From: Sphingomonas sp. PP-F2F-A104-K0414
GTDB taxonomy: Bacteria; Pseudomonadota; Alphaproteobacteria; Sphingomonadales; Sphingomonadaceae
DNA length: 64,000 nt
Direction of reading: 5' to 3'
Assembly (NCBI RefSeq): GCF_004340945.1
Contig: NZ_SLYD01000008.1
Span: 124,001 to 188,000 of the forward strand
Part shown: positions 34,626 through 43,228 of the stretch, one piece after another
Layout: every line of letters begins with the position of its first letter
Numbering within the stretch: the first letter of the stretch is position 1
Made by a program: the position numbers and the translations under genes
Notes under the pieces: model-generated
Databases searched by the model: none
What the model saw: only the letters and a program-made list of their open reading frames with translations
Told to the model about the DNA's origin: nothing

Positions 34626-37406
34626 TCACATCTTCATCGTCAGGCTGAACTGGAACACGCGGCCGGTCTTCATATAGCCGCCGTTGCGATCGTTCGAGAT
34701 GTACTTGGTCGCTTTACCCACGGTCGCCCAATAGGTGTGCTGGTCGAGGATGTTGCGTGCCGAGAACCCGACTTCGAGGTTCTCGGTGACCTCGAAGGCG
34801 AGGCCGAGGTTCAGCTCGCTGATCGGCTGGACATAGATGTCCGGCTGGCTGTCCTGCACCGCCGCCAGGATCCGGCCGGTATGGTTGTACCAGACGTTTG
34901 CGCGGACGCCGCCGCCGGCATAGAAGACCTCGGCATTGTAGATCAGGTCGGGCGCTTGGGGCAGGCTGGAGGTGCGGATGTCGGTGGCCGAGATCTGATA
35001 GGTCGCCTCGGTGTTCTGGTAGGTGATGTTGCCGCCCACGCCGAAATTGCCGAGCATGCCCGATCCGACCATGTCGCCGAGCGTGAAGCGGCCAGAGGCC
35101 TCGATCCCCTTGGCATTGCCGCTGCGCCCGTTGGCGGTCTGGATCGTCGTGACGCTGCCGACGGTCTCGCTGACCGACCGCGTACCGGTCGGCACGAGGA
35201 TATTCTTCAGGTCCTTGTAATACAGCGCGACCTGAAGATATCGTCCGACGCCGCCATAATATTCGACGCCGGCGTCATAGCTCCAGGCCTCGACCGGCTT
35301 GAGATTAGGGTTGGGCTGGCTGACCGTGATCACGCCGTTAGAATCCGGTTCGCTCCGCCGCGTCGGGCCCGCAAGCTGATCGAACGCCGGTCGCGCATAG
35401 CTCGACCGGACCGCACCGCGCACCACGAACCGGCTGTCGGGCTTCCACGCTGCCAGCAAGCTCGGATCGAGATGATCGTAATCGCGACCGGCATTCACGA
35501 AAGTTCCGCCGACGCCGTTCGCATTGGTGACGAAATAGTTCGCCGTGAAGCTGTTGTCTTCATAACGGACGCCCGGCATCACCTCCAGCGTACCGAATTT
35601 CAGCGTGCCCGTGGCGTAGACCGCCTTGCGCTTCTCGTTGCCCTTGAGCAGCCCCTGGTTGATGATCGTCTGCGACACCGCGGCCTGGTTCACATACTGG
35701 CTGACCTGTGCGTCGAGTTGGCTGCGCTCGAGCACCTTGATCCCGCGCGCCGGATAGTAATCGAGGAAATCGGTCAGGACGTTGCCGAGATACTGGTTGA
35801 TCGTCGGCCCCTGCACACTGCCGTTCTGGAGCGGCGTCAGGAAGCGATAGCGCGTCACGTCGGGCGCTAGCGTACGGCCCTTGCGGTCCGAATCCTCGTA
35901 CAGGCCACCGACCGAAACGCTGGCGAGAATGCCCTCGCCTTCCCAGCCGACGCTGCTCTTCACGGTCTTCTTCACTTCGGACAAATAGTCATAGCCCTGC
36001 TGAACATAGAGCTGCGTCGGGCGATCGAGCGACGAGACGTACGCGGTCGCGCCGGACGACAGCACGGGCCGCGGCGACTTCGGGTTGGACAAGTCGACGA
36101 CCACGCCTTCGCTCGACGCGCCGGTGTTGCTGGCCGCGCCATTGTACGCGACACCGCGGAACGCCGCCTCGATCCGCTGCGGCTGATCGAACCGGCCGTC
36201 GGCATATGCGCCTTCCAGCGAGGCGGTGAAGCCGTTCCAGTGCGCCTTTCCGCCAATCTGCGCCGAGAACAGTTCCTGCTCGACGTCCTCGGTGCGGAAA
36301 TAGCTCGCCGGATTGATGCCGAGCGGGGTGTAGATACCGGCGGCGTTGTACGCCTGCGTCGTGCCGCCGTTGCTGAGCGTGCGGACCGGATTGCTGTTGG
36401 TCTGGCCGCGAGTCAGCTCGTTGCGCAGCGCGGTCTGGTTCATCGTGTTGGTGTTCAGATACGTCGCATAGTTGACGCGTGCGAACAGCTCGACCGAATC
36501 GGTGCGGAAATCAAGCGCCCCGGTCGCGCCGTAGCGCTTGATCTCGTTGTTGTAGAAGTTCCACTGCACACCGTCTGCCGACAGCGCATCGCCATTGGCG
36601 CGCGCGGTGCCGACGTTGAAATTGGTGGTCTTGTAATCGTTCTGGACTGCGGTCGATTCAGCGGCGTTGGCGCGCTCTTCGTAATAGCCGGCCACGTACA
36701 CGCCGAACTGGCGATCCGACCCGAAGCGGCGCGCCGCGTCGATACCGACCGCGCCGCCGAACGCCTTCTGCTTGCGGTCGAGCGCGAGCCCCGCGACCTG
36801 GCCGAGCACGCGAGCACGGGTGAAGTCGGCGCCGAAATCGAACGCGGTCGGCGTGCGCAGATCGATGATGCCCGCGATCGAATCCGAATCTTTGGCGGCG
36901 CCCGGCGTCTTGTCGGCAGCGATCCCGCCGATCGCGAACGGCGAAAATAGGTTGAGCGAGATCGCGCGCGAGCTGCCCGCGACCTGCGGCAGGCGCAGGC
37001 CGTCGAGCGTATAGGCGTTGTAGCCGGTGTCGAACCCGCGGATCGAAACATATTGCGCCTCGCCCGTCGCGCTTTGGTTGCGACCCTGGTCGCGGCTGAC
37101 CGAGATACCCGGTAGTGCCTTGGCGAGATCGGCCACGCCGGTCTGCGAGTTGATCGCGACGTCGCCGGTGGTAACGATGTCGACGACGCCGACCGCGTCA
37201 TGCTCCTCGTTGAGCGCGGTACGCTGGCGCCGGCCGTTGACGACAATGTCGCTGGTCAGAGATTCGCTTGCGGTCTGCGCGGTATCCGCCGCTGGCGTCG
37301 CGGCAGTCTGCGCAGTCGCCACCATCGGCATAGCGGTGACCGCAGCAGCGACGGCGAACGCCATCGTACCGGACAGAAGAATTCCCTTGTTTGCTTGACG
37401 TTGCAT
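34626..37406 (-). CDS. TonB-dependent receptor 1
   Basis: This 926-residue outer-membrane receptor starts at the ATG at 37406 behind a GGGGGG site; the reported longer frame has no signal. It has a signal peptide ending in MVATAQ, a TonB-box-like SDIVVNGRR, a plug domain (VADLAKALPGISVSRDQG, YVSIRGFDTGYNAYTLDG) and a long beta-barrel. The barrel ends in VFQFSLTMKM. It lies 12 bases upstream of the PHP gene and heads the receptor-PHP-GH92 operon, a layout typical of sphingomonad glycan loci. Ligand: a glycan, unproven. Confidence 0.93.
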   Translation of the reverse strand: MQRQANKGILLSGTMAFAVAAAVTAMPMVATAQTAATPAADTAQTASESLTSDIVVNGRRQRTALNEEHDAVGVVDIVTTGDVAINSQTGVADLAKALPGISVSRDQGRNQSATGEAQYVSIRGFDTGYNAYTLDGLRLPQVAGSSRAISLNLFSPFAIGGIAADKTPGAAKDSDSIAGIIDLRTPTAFDFGADFTRARVLGQVAGLALDRKQKAFGGAVGIDAARRFGSDRQFGVYVAGYYEERANAAESTAVQNDYKTTNFNVGTARANGDALSADGVQWNFYNNEIKRYGATGALDFRTDSVELFARVNYATYLNTNTMNQTALRNELTRGQTNSNPVRTLSNGGTTQAYNAAGIYTPLGINPASYFRTEDVEQELFSAQIGGKAHWNGFTASLEGAYADGRFDQPQRIEAAFRGVAYNGAASNTGASSEGVVVDLSNPKSPRPVLSSGATAYVSSLDRPTQLYVQQGYDYLSEVKKTVKSSVGWEGEGILASVSVGGLYEDSDRKGRTLAPDVTRYRFLTPLQNGSVQGPTINQYLGNVLTDFLDYYPARGIKVLERSQLDAQVSQYVNQAAVSQTIINQGLLKGNEKRKAVYATGTLKFGTLEVMPGVRYEDNSFTANYFVTNANGVGGTFVNAGRDYDHLDPSLLAAWKPDSRFVVRGAVRSSYARPAFDQLAGPTRRSEPDSNGVITVSQPNPNLKPVEAWSYDAGVEYYGGVGRYLQVALYYKDLKNILVPTGTRSVSETVGSVTTIQTANGRSGNAKGIEASGRFTLGDMVGSGMLGNFGVGGNITYQNTEATYQISATDIRTSSLPQAPDLIYNAEVFYAGGGVRANVWYNHTGRILAAVQDSQPDIYVQPISELNLGLAFEVTENLEVGFSARNILDQHTYWATVGKATKYISNDRNGGYMKTGRVFQFSLTMKM

Positions 37407-37460
37407 ATAGCCCCCCTTTGGAACTGACGTGCGCGTCGTCCGCGCATCGAAAGCTCGCTC

Positions 37461-37502
37461 GATACAAACCGTATCAGTCATTTTTAAGTCAATTTGATTT
37501 TT
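37461..37502 (-). promoter_or_regulatory. Promoter and operator-like repeat of TonB receptor 1
   Basis: On the minus strand AAAAATCAAATTGACTTAAA (37483-37502) carries a -35-like TTGACT. It matches 18 of 20 bases of the element before receptor 2. Some 12 bases downstream lies a perfect inverted repeat GATAC-N5-GTATC (37461-37475), where a -10 box and a repressor site would be expected. The start codon is 55 bases further on. Confidence 0.45.
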
Positions 37503-37555
37503 TTATATTGCAGCCGCGAATGGATTATCGTTCCAGATCCCAACCCCTTTCCGAT

Positions 37556-40435
37556 CTACATCTTCCAGGTCGCTGTCAGCAGCGAGGTGGTGCCCGAATT
37601 GACGATGTCGGACACCGCCAGGCTGTTCTTCCCGATATGCGCCCAATAGCTGTAGGTGTTGAAGACGTTGGACACCGACACGTCGAACTTCAGCGTCTCG
37701 GTCGCGGCGAACCCGGCGTGCAGGTCGACACGGTTGATCGGCCGGACCCAGACATTGTCCCACTTGGCCCCCTTGCCGAGCGTATCATAGATGGAGACAT
37801 AGCTGCCGGCGTGGTTGTAGTTGATGTCGAAGGTCACCGGACCGCTCTCGTAGAACAGCTGCGCGTTGCCCAGCAGGTCGGGTGCGTTCTGGATCCGGTC
37901 CATCCGCGTGCCGTCGCCGAGCACGTCGACCTTGGTCCATTGCCGGGTGATGTTCCCCGCGACGCCGAAGCCACTGAGAAAACCGGGCAGCCCCGACAGC
38001 TTCTGGCGTGCGGCGAGTTCGATGCCGTAGATGTTGCCGTCCCCGCCATTCTGCGGCTTGTAGGTGACGGTCCCCTGCGTCACGCCGACATTGGTCCCGG
38101 TGACGATCCCGGCGCTGCTGCCGTTGTCGTAGATATAGTTGCGCAGGTGCTTGTAGAAGCCGGCAAGCATGATGTGGCCGCCCTGGTCGAAATCCCATTC
38201 GCCCGAGGCATCGAGGTTGAGCGCGCGGATCGCCTTGAGGTCTGGATTGCCCTGCGTGATGGTGGTGACGCCGCCCGATACGACGGTGTTCGCGCCGCCG
38301 CCGAGTTGCAGGAACGGCGGCCGGACATAGCTGGTCCAGATCGACGCGCGGTAGACCGAGGTGCGGTTGGGCCGGTAGTTCGCGGCGATGCTCGGCAGCA
38401 CCGCATCGAACCGCGCGACATTGCTGTCGAAGGCGCCGGTGCCGGTCACGCCATTGACGTTCGGCGTTACCCAGAAGACGTTGTGTATGTCGGTATGCTC
38501 GTAGCGCACGCCGGGGATCAGCTGGAGGTCGCCGACATCCACCTGCGTCATCGCATAGGTCGCGTACACCGTCTCGGTCGCGCGCTGCGTGTTGCAGTTG
38601 AAGCTGTTGATCGGGTTACTGCCGCAGGTATCGATGGTCGCATCGGTCGCGCCGCCCAACTTGTCGAACAACGCGAACAGCTTGCCCTGGTCGATCTCGG
38701 GCACCGCCCAGCCATACCGGCCCGGCCACACGCTCGGATAGGTCTTCGAGATGAGACCGAGGTCGCCAAAGCTCGTCGCGCCGCCGTAATTGGGCACGGT
38801 GTAGTCGCGGTTGGTGAGCATGCGGCGGCTTTTCTCGATCCGCGCGCCGACCTTGATGAACTTGAGCGCGCTGCCCTCGAAATCATATTGCAGGTCGAGC
38901 TTGGCGCCGCCCTTCTTCTGACCGCTCGTCTGCGGCGTGTATTCCGGCGCGCCACCGGCCGCAGGCATCGCCGGAATATTGTTAAGCGCGGTAGAAAGTG
39001 CGGGCGTTAGCAGCGGGACGGGATAGCCGTTATTGTAGCCGAACAACGTGCCGCTGCCAAAGGCGAGGCCATTGCCGTCCGAGCCCAGCGTCCGCGCCGC
39101 GACCTCGATATGGTTGGGGCGCGCATTGGTGCCCCAGCTGTAAAAGACGTTAGGGGTGACCGTCAGCGCGCCGAGATGCTTCTCGCCGCCGATCTGCGCG
39201 GTGCCGAGCTTGGCGAGCGCAGGGTTGGTCTCGTACCAGAAGCGGGTCGAAACGTTGCTGATGATCGGCGCGTACAGGCCATTGCCGAGCGGCGTGCCGT
39301 TCGAGCCGGTCTGCTTGTTCATCCCGATGATCTGCGTCAGGTGGCTGTTCTGCTCGGTGTTCGCCTGCGCATAGGTGAAGCGCGCATACACCGCGGTGTC
39401 GTCGTCGGGACGCCAGTCAAACGTGGCGTTGCCGCCGTACCGTTCGGTCGATCCCGACGACATGCCGAAATTGGCACCGGTCAGGATCAGGTTCGCTGCC
39501 GGATCGAGGTTGCTCGGATTCGAGCCGTCGGCGTTCTGCACCGCGAAGTCATAGCCGAAATCGCAACAGCCCGACGCCTGGATGCCGCCGACCAAGCTGT
39601 TGGCATAGTGGCGGATGTCGTAGAAGCCGCTGGCGTAGAACCCGAACTGCTTGTCCGGGCCAAACTTGGTCGAGAAGTCGGCGCCGACATTATAGCCGAG
39701 CCCGTTCTTGCCATAGGCGCGCGCGCGGCTTTCGAGGCGGCCGCCAGCGGTGATGCTAGCCCGCATCGAGTCGCTGTAATCGAACGCCGATGGCGTACGG
39801 AAATCGATCGTGCCGCCGATCGCATCGCCCAACATGTCGGGCTGCGAAGTCTTATTGAGGACGATCGTCTGGAGACCCGATGGCGGCAACAGGCTGAGCT
39901 GGACGCCGCGGCTGTACGGATTGCCCTGGGCGACGTTGACGCCGTTGATCAGGTTGAGGTTGTATTCGGCGTTGAGCCCGCGGACCGACACGAACATGCC
40001 TTCGCCGCGCGACGCGCCATCGACGCCGCCGGCAAACGACGAACCGGTGTTCATCACGTTGATGCCGGGCAACAGGCCCAGCGCCTCGGCAACGTTATGG
40101 ACCGCGGTGTGCGCCAGGTCGTCCGCAGACAGCACGTTAGTGGTGTTAGCCGAGCGCATCTGCAGATCGGTTGCATCGTAGCGGTTGCCGACCACGAGGA
40201 TGTCGCCTCCCGCGGCATCGCCGGCAGCGGCCGGCGTGACATCAGGGGCTTGGGCAGGTCCAGATGCGTCGGTCTTGCGCGCGGCGGCGGCCTGCGCCGC
40301 AGCGTCAGTCTGGAGCGGCCCCGATACCGCGTCTTGCGCGTGCGCCGTGGCCGGCAAGACGAGTGCCCCGGCCAATGCCCCCGCTAGCGAGATCCCCACC
40401 AACAACCGTGCACGCAGTTTCATCCGGCTCATCAT
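37556..40435 (-). CDS. TonB-dependent receptor 2
   Basis: This 959-residue outer-membrane receptor begins at the ATG at 40435, behind a GGGGG ribosome site. It shows a signal peptide (VGISLAGALAGALVLPATAHAQ), a TonB-box-like GDILVVGNR, a plug (HNVAEALGLLPGINVMNT, MFVSVRGLNAEYNLNLINGV) and a barrel ending in TTSLLTATWKM. It shares receptor 1's general type but is clearly a different ligand class, judged by the poor similarity outside the plug. About 150 bases separate it from receptor 1, which has its own promoter, so the two need not be co-transcribed. Confidence 0.93.
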   Translation of the reverse strand: MMSRMKLRARLLVGISLAGALAGALVLPATAHAQDAVSGPLQTDAAAQAAAARKTDASGPAQAPDVTPAAAGDAAGGDILVVGNRYDATDLQMRSANTTNVLSADDLAHTAVHNVAEALGLLPGINVMNTGSSFAGGVDGASRGEGMFVSVRGLNAEYNLNLINGVNVAQGNPYSRGVQLSLLPPSGLQTIVLNKTSQPDMLGDAIGGTIDFRTPSAFDYSDSMRASITAGGRLESRARAYGKNGLGYNVGADFSTKFGPDKQFGFYASGFYDIRHYANSLVGGIQASGCCDFGYDFAVQNADGSNPSNLDPAANLILTGANFGMSSGSTERYGGNATFDWRPDDDTAVYARFTYAQANTEQNSHLTQIIGMNKQTGSNGTPLGNGLYAPIISNVSTRFWYETNPALAKLGTAQIGGEKHLGALTVTPNVFYSWGTNARPNHIEVAARTLGSDGNGLAFGSGTLFGYNNGYPVPLLTPALSTALNNIPAMPAAGGAPEYTPQTSGQKKGGAKLDLQYDFEGSALKFIKVGARIEKSRRMLTNRDYTVPNYGGATSFGDLGLISKTYPSVWPGRYGWAVPEIDQGKLFALFDKLGGATDATIDTCGSNPINSFNCNTQRATETVYATYAMTQVDVGDLQLIPGVRYEHTDIHNVFWVTPNVNGVTGTGAFDSNVARFDAVLPSIAANYRPNRTSVYRASIWTSYVRPPFLQLGGGANTVVSGGVTTITQGNPDLKAIRALNLDASGEWDFDQGGHIMLAGFYKHLRNYIYDNGSSAGIVTGTNVGVTQGTVTYKPQNGGDGNIYGIELAARQKLSGLPGFLSGFGVAGNITRQWTKVDVLGDGTRMDRIQNAPDLLGNAQLFYESGPVTFDINYNHAGSYVSIYDTLGKGAKWDNVWVRPINRVDLHAGFAATETLKFDVSVSNVFNTYSYWAHIGKNSLAVSDIVNSGTTSLLTATWKM

Positions 40436-40463
40436 GACCCCCAAGGCAGCCCGGCCCCTCGCC

Positions 40464-40518
40464 GGCATTCTTGAACGGCAAAGAATGCCAATGTCACTTT
40501 TATGTCAATATGATTTTT
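40464..40518 (-). promoter_or_regulatory. Promoter and operator-like repeat of TonB receptor 2
   Basis: On the minus strand AAAAATCATATTGACATAAA (40499-40518) holds a consensus -35 TTGACA. It is followed at 40464-40489 by a perfect inverted repeat with 9-base arms, AAGAATGCC and GGCATTCTT on the plus strand read outward, with an 8-base spacer. The repeat covers the expected -10 region and ends 29 bases before the start codon, a usual place for a repressor. Confidence 0.45.
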
Positions 40519-40623
40519 CTCAATGATATAAAATTGAACAGGATTTTCTATTTCATGGTATTAAATTGCGACTCTGGGTTGCTGTAGATCAACAGCCTTT
40601 GGCGGTTGAACTCCCTGTCTCGG

Positions 40624-40704
40624 CCCTCCCCCATTGGGGGGGGAGCGCTGTAGGCGCGGGAGGGGGAAGCAAGCGATCACTTCTGTTTCATGTCCGCCCC
40701 CTCC
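40624..40704. repeat. GC-rich hairpin block, possible terminator of rpiR
   Basis: Downstream of rpiR are two strong stem-loops: CTCCCCCA facing TTGGGGGGGGAG at about 40625-40645, and GGAGGGGG (40659-40666) facing CCCCCTCC (40697-40704). The pattern resembles the REP-like palindromes scattered through sphingomonad genomes. It could stop transcription from rpiR before the promoter of receptor 2. There is no clean T-run, so a terminator role is only likely. Confidence 0.4.
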
Positions 40705-40763
40705 GTTCGGCAAGCGCCAGCCACCTCTACAGGGGACTATTGGGGATCCGCGGGCTATCCTCC

Positions 40764-41663
40764 TTAGGAGGCATCCGCCGCGACCGAAGTTTTGCCACGC
40801 CCCCGCCGCAACGCGCCGCGCTCCTGTTCGTAGGCGAGGCCGACGACCAGTGCCTGCGCGACGCACAACGATGCCGATAGCGAACGGAACCCGCGCACCT
40901 CCGACTCGCGGACTACCATCGTTTGAGTCGCCAGCTTGGCGATCGGGCTAGCGAGACTGTCGGAGATCGCGAGAATTTTCGCGCCGGCGATCGACGCCGC
41001 CTCGACCGCGCTGATCGTTTCCGGAGCGTAGGAATGATAGCTGATCGCGATGACCAGATCTTTTGCGGAGATCGCGCGAAACTGCTGCAGCGCCAAACCG
41101 CCAACACCGTCGATCAGGACGGTCGGCTTGCCAGCCTGCGGGATCGCATAAGCGAGATAGGTCGCGACCGGAAACGCGCGGCGCATGCCGACAATATGAA
41201 CGATCTGCGCCTTGCGGATTAGCGCGACCGCATCGGCCAGCCCTTCCTGCCCGATCGTCGCGCGGGTATTCTGGAGCGCGCGGATATCGCCTTCGGTAAA
41301 CTCGTCGATCAGCGCGCCGACGCCGCGCGCGGACACCGAATGATCGACCGTCGCGGTGAACTGATGCACCCGCTCGCCATACCCGAGCGAGGCGTTGTTC
41401 GCGAGCAGGCTGTCGCGCAATAGCCGTTGCATCGGTCCCGCGCCGGTATAGCCGAGCGACTTGGCGAAGCGCACGATCGCCGAGGGCTGCGTACCCGAAC
41501 GTTCCGCGATCACCGTCAGCGTCTGCAGCGCCATGTCGTCGGGATGATCGAGCACATAGCGCGCCACATGCTGCAACCGCTTGCTGAAACCATCGTACCG
41601 CGCGAGGATCGTATCACGCAGTTCGGTCGCCGTCGCAGGCGCCGGACCTGGCATATCGCTCAT
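40764..41663 (-). CDS. RpiR/MurR-family transcription regulator (IolR-like)
   Basis: This 299-residue regulator has an N-terminal RpiR helix-turn-helix domain (TLTVIAERSGTQPSAIVRFA, KSLGYTGAGPMQRLL) and a C-terminal SIS domain (VHIVGMRRAFPVATYLAY, AISYHSYAPETISAVEAA) for a sugar-phosphate ligand. An AGGAG site lies just before the start. The SIS ligand in IolR-type members is an inositol pathway intermediate; here it could be that or glucosamine-6-phosphate. It is divergent from the long plus-strand operon and a perfect palindrome lies between them. Confidence 0.88.
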   Translation of the reverse strand: MSDMPGPAPATATELRDTILARYDGFSKRLQHVARYVLDHPDDMALQTLTVIAERSGTQPSAIVRFAKSLGYTGAGPMQRLLRDSLLANNASLGYGERVHQFTATVDHSVSARGVGALIDEFTEGDIRALQNTRATIGQEGLADAVALIRKAQIVHIVGMRRAFPVATYLAYAIPQAGKPTVLIDGVGGLALQQFRAISAKDLVIAISYHSYAPETISAVEAASIAGAKILAISDSLASPIAKLATQTMVVRESEVRGFRSLSASLCVAQALVVGLAYEQERGALRRGRGKTSVAADAS

Positions 41664-41721
41664 TCCATTCTCCTATGGTCAGCGATCATACGAACCAGCG
41701 ATACGATTACAATCCGTCAGC

Positions 41722-41739
41722 ATGGAATGAAAATTCCAT
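41722..41739. promoter_or_regulatory. Perfect palindrome, likely RpiR/IolR operator
   Basis: ATGGAAT-GAAA-ATTCCAT is a perfect 7-base inverted repeat with a 4-base centre. It contains GGAA-N6-TTCC, the arrangement described for the RpiR-type inositol repressor IolR of Sinorhizobium. It sits between rpiR and the permease, directly beside a plus-strand -35-like TTGACA (41741-41746), so binding there should control the long operon and perhaps the regulator itself. Confidence 0.6.
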
Positions 41740-41798
41740 ATTGACAAACATACGGTAATATCTGTCTATTATGAAGACACGGGCTGAGGGGCAACGCG

Positions 41799-41828
41799 AT
41801 GGCTGACGACCGGACACTGTCACGATGA
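41799..41828 (+). CDS. Nine-residue leader peptide coupled to the permease
   Basis: An ATG at 41799, behind GAGGGG at about 41786-41791, opens a mini-frame MADDRTLSR that stops at TGA 41826-41828 and overlaps the permease ATG at 41825. The overlap ATGA is the same junction used throughout this operon. It may couple translation of the permease or act as a small leader; it may also be chance. Confidence 0.3.
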   Translation: MADDRTLSR

Positions 41829-43228
41829 CGGCCGCGCTACCGACCGGGTTCGGCCCGCGTACCGCGGCCGGACCGACATACCGCAACGCCCTACCATCAG
41901 GCGAGCCCGCCCGTCTGATCGGCTTTTCCGGTGCGCTGTCGGCCAACCTGCTCAACATGATCGGGATCGGACCTTTCATCACGATCCCGCTTGCGCTTGC
42001 CGCGATGGGCGGACCGCAGGCGTTGCTCGGCTGGCTGCTCGGCGCGCTGCTGTGCCTGTGCGACGGGTTCGTCTGGGCCGAACTCGGCGCGACACTGCCA
42101 CGCTCGGGCGGACCGTTCCATTACCTGCGCGAGGCGTTCGGATCGGCCAAGCTCGGTCGGTTGTTCGGCTTCCTCTATCTCTGGCAGACGCTGTTGATCG
42201 GACCGATGTCGATCGCGTCCGGAACCGTCGGCTTCGCACATTACGCAACCTTCCTGTGGCCGTCGCTGAACGGCTGGAGCCTCGCCGCGCTCGCGGTAGG
42301 GCTGTGCCTGCTCAACACAATGCTCCTTTACCGCGACGTCGGCTCGATCCAGCGGCTCTCGGTGGCGATCAGCGTCATCGTGATCGGCGCGTGCCTGTGG
42401 ATCATCCTGAGCGGCGTACCGAGCTTCAGTACCGCGCGCGCGTTCGACTTTCCAGCCGGCGCGTTCACGCTGTCGCACGGCTTCTGGATGGGGCTTGGCG
42501 CCGCGACGCTGATCGGCGTCTATGATTATGGCGGCTACAACAATGTCTGCATGCTGGGCGGCGAGGTACGCGAACCACGCAAGCTCATCCCGCTTGCGAT
42601 CCTGGTGTCGATCCCGCTCGTCGCGCTGCTCTATGTCGGGCTAAACCTTGCGATCCTCGGCGTGCTGCCGTGGCAGCAGGCGATGAAAAGCCAGGCGGTG
42701 GTCGCCGATTTCATGAGCGCGATCTATGGCCCGATCGGCGGCATCACCGTCGCGATCCTGATCCTGATCGCCAGCTGGGGCTCGGCGCTGGTCATGCTGC
42801 TCGGCTATTCGCGCGTCCCCTATGCGGCGGCAGCCGAAGGCGAGTTCTTCGCGCCGTTCGCCAAACTGCATTCCAAGGGTGGCTTCCCCGCGGTGTCGCT
42901 GCTGTTCATGGGGGTCGCCTCCGCGGTCGCCTCGGTCGTATCGCTCGAAAACCTCATCGCGGTGCTGATCATCGTCCAGATCCTGTTCCAATACACTGCG
43001 CAATGCTTCGCGGTGGTCGCGTTGCGCCGCCAGAAGCGCGCCGATGCGAAAAGCATCTTCCGCATGCCGCTCTATCCGCTGCCGATCGTCGTCACGCTGG
43101 TCGGCTGGCTGTTCATCGTCGGCACCAGCCGCCCGGTCCACGTCGCCGCCGCGTTTGGCATGATGGCGCTCGGCGTGCTCGTCTTCCTCGCGCTCGCGCG
43201 TCGCGAAGCGCGCTGGCCGTTCGCATGA
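41825..43228 (+). CDS. APC-family permease
   Basis: This 467-residue inner-membrane transporter of the amino acid-polyamine-organocation superfamily has about twelve hydrophobic segments, with the family opening GFSGALSANLLNMIGIGPFI and an early GPFHYLREAFGSAKLGRLFG. It heads the long operon and overlaps the kinase gene by ATGA. The substrate may be an amine, an amino acid or a glycosylated amine; a second permease further along looks more like the ethanolamine type, so this one may carry a different piece of the same substrate. Confidence 0.85.
   Translation: MTAALPTGFGPRTAAGPTYRNALPSGEPARLIGFSGALSANLLNMIGIGPFITIPLALAAMGGPQALLGWLLGALLCLCDGFVWAELGATLPRSGGPFHYLREAFGSAKLGRLFGFLYLWQTLLIGPMSIASGTVGFAHYATFLWPSLNGWSLAALAVGLCLLNTMLLYRDVGSIQRLSVAISVIVIGACLWIILSGVPSFSTARAFDFPAGAFTLSHGFWMGLGAATLIGVYDYGGYNNVCMLGGEVREPRKLIPLAILVSIPLVALLYVGLNLAILGVLPWQQAMKSQAVVADFMSAIYGPIGGITVAILILIASWGSALVMLLGYSRVPYAAAAEGEFFAPFAKLHSKGGFPAVSLLFMGVASAVASVVSLENLIAVLIIVQILFQYTAQCFAVVALRRQKRADAKSIFRMPLYPLPIVVTLVGWLFIVGTSRPVHVAAAFGMMALGVLVFLALARREARWPFA

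Noticed and set aside
40436..40763. Open frames in the GC-rich block between rpiR and receptor 2
   Set aside because: They arise from repetitive G/C-rich hairpins and have no start signal.
42670..43224. Upstream extension of the PfkB kinase frame inside the permease
   Set aside because: The true kinase start is the ATG at 43225 with an ATGA overlap; the extension is out of frame within permease coding sequence.
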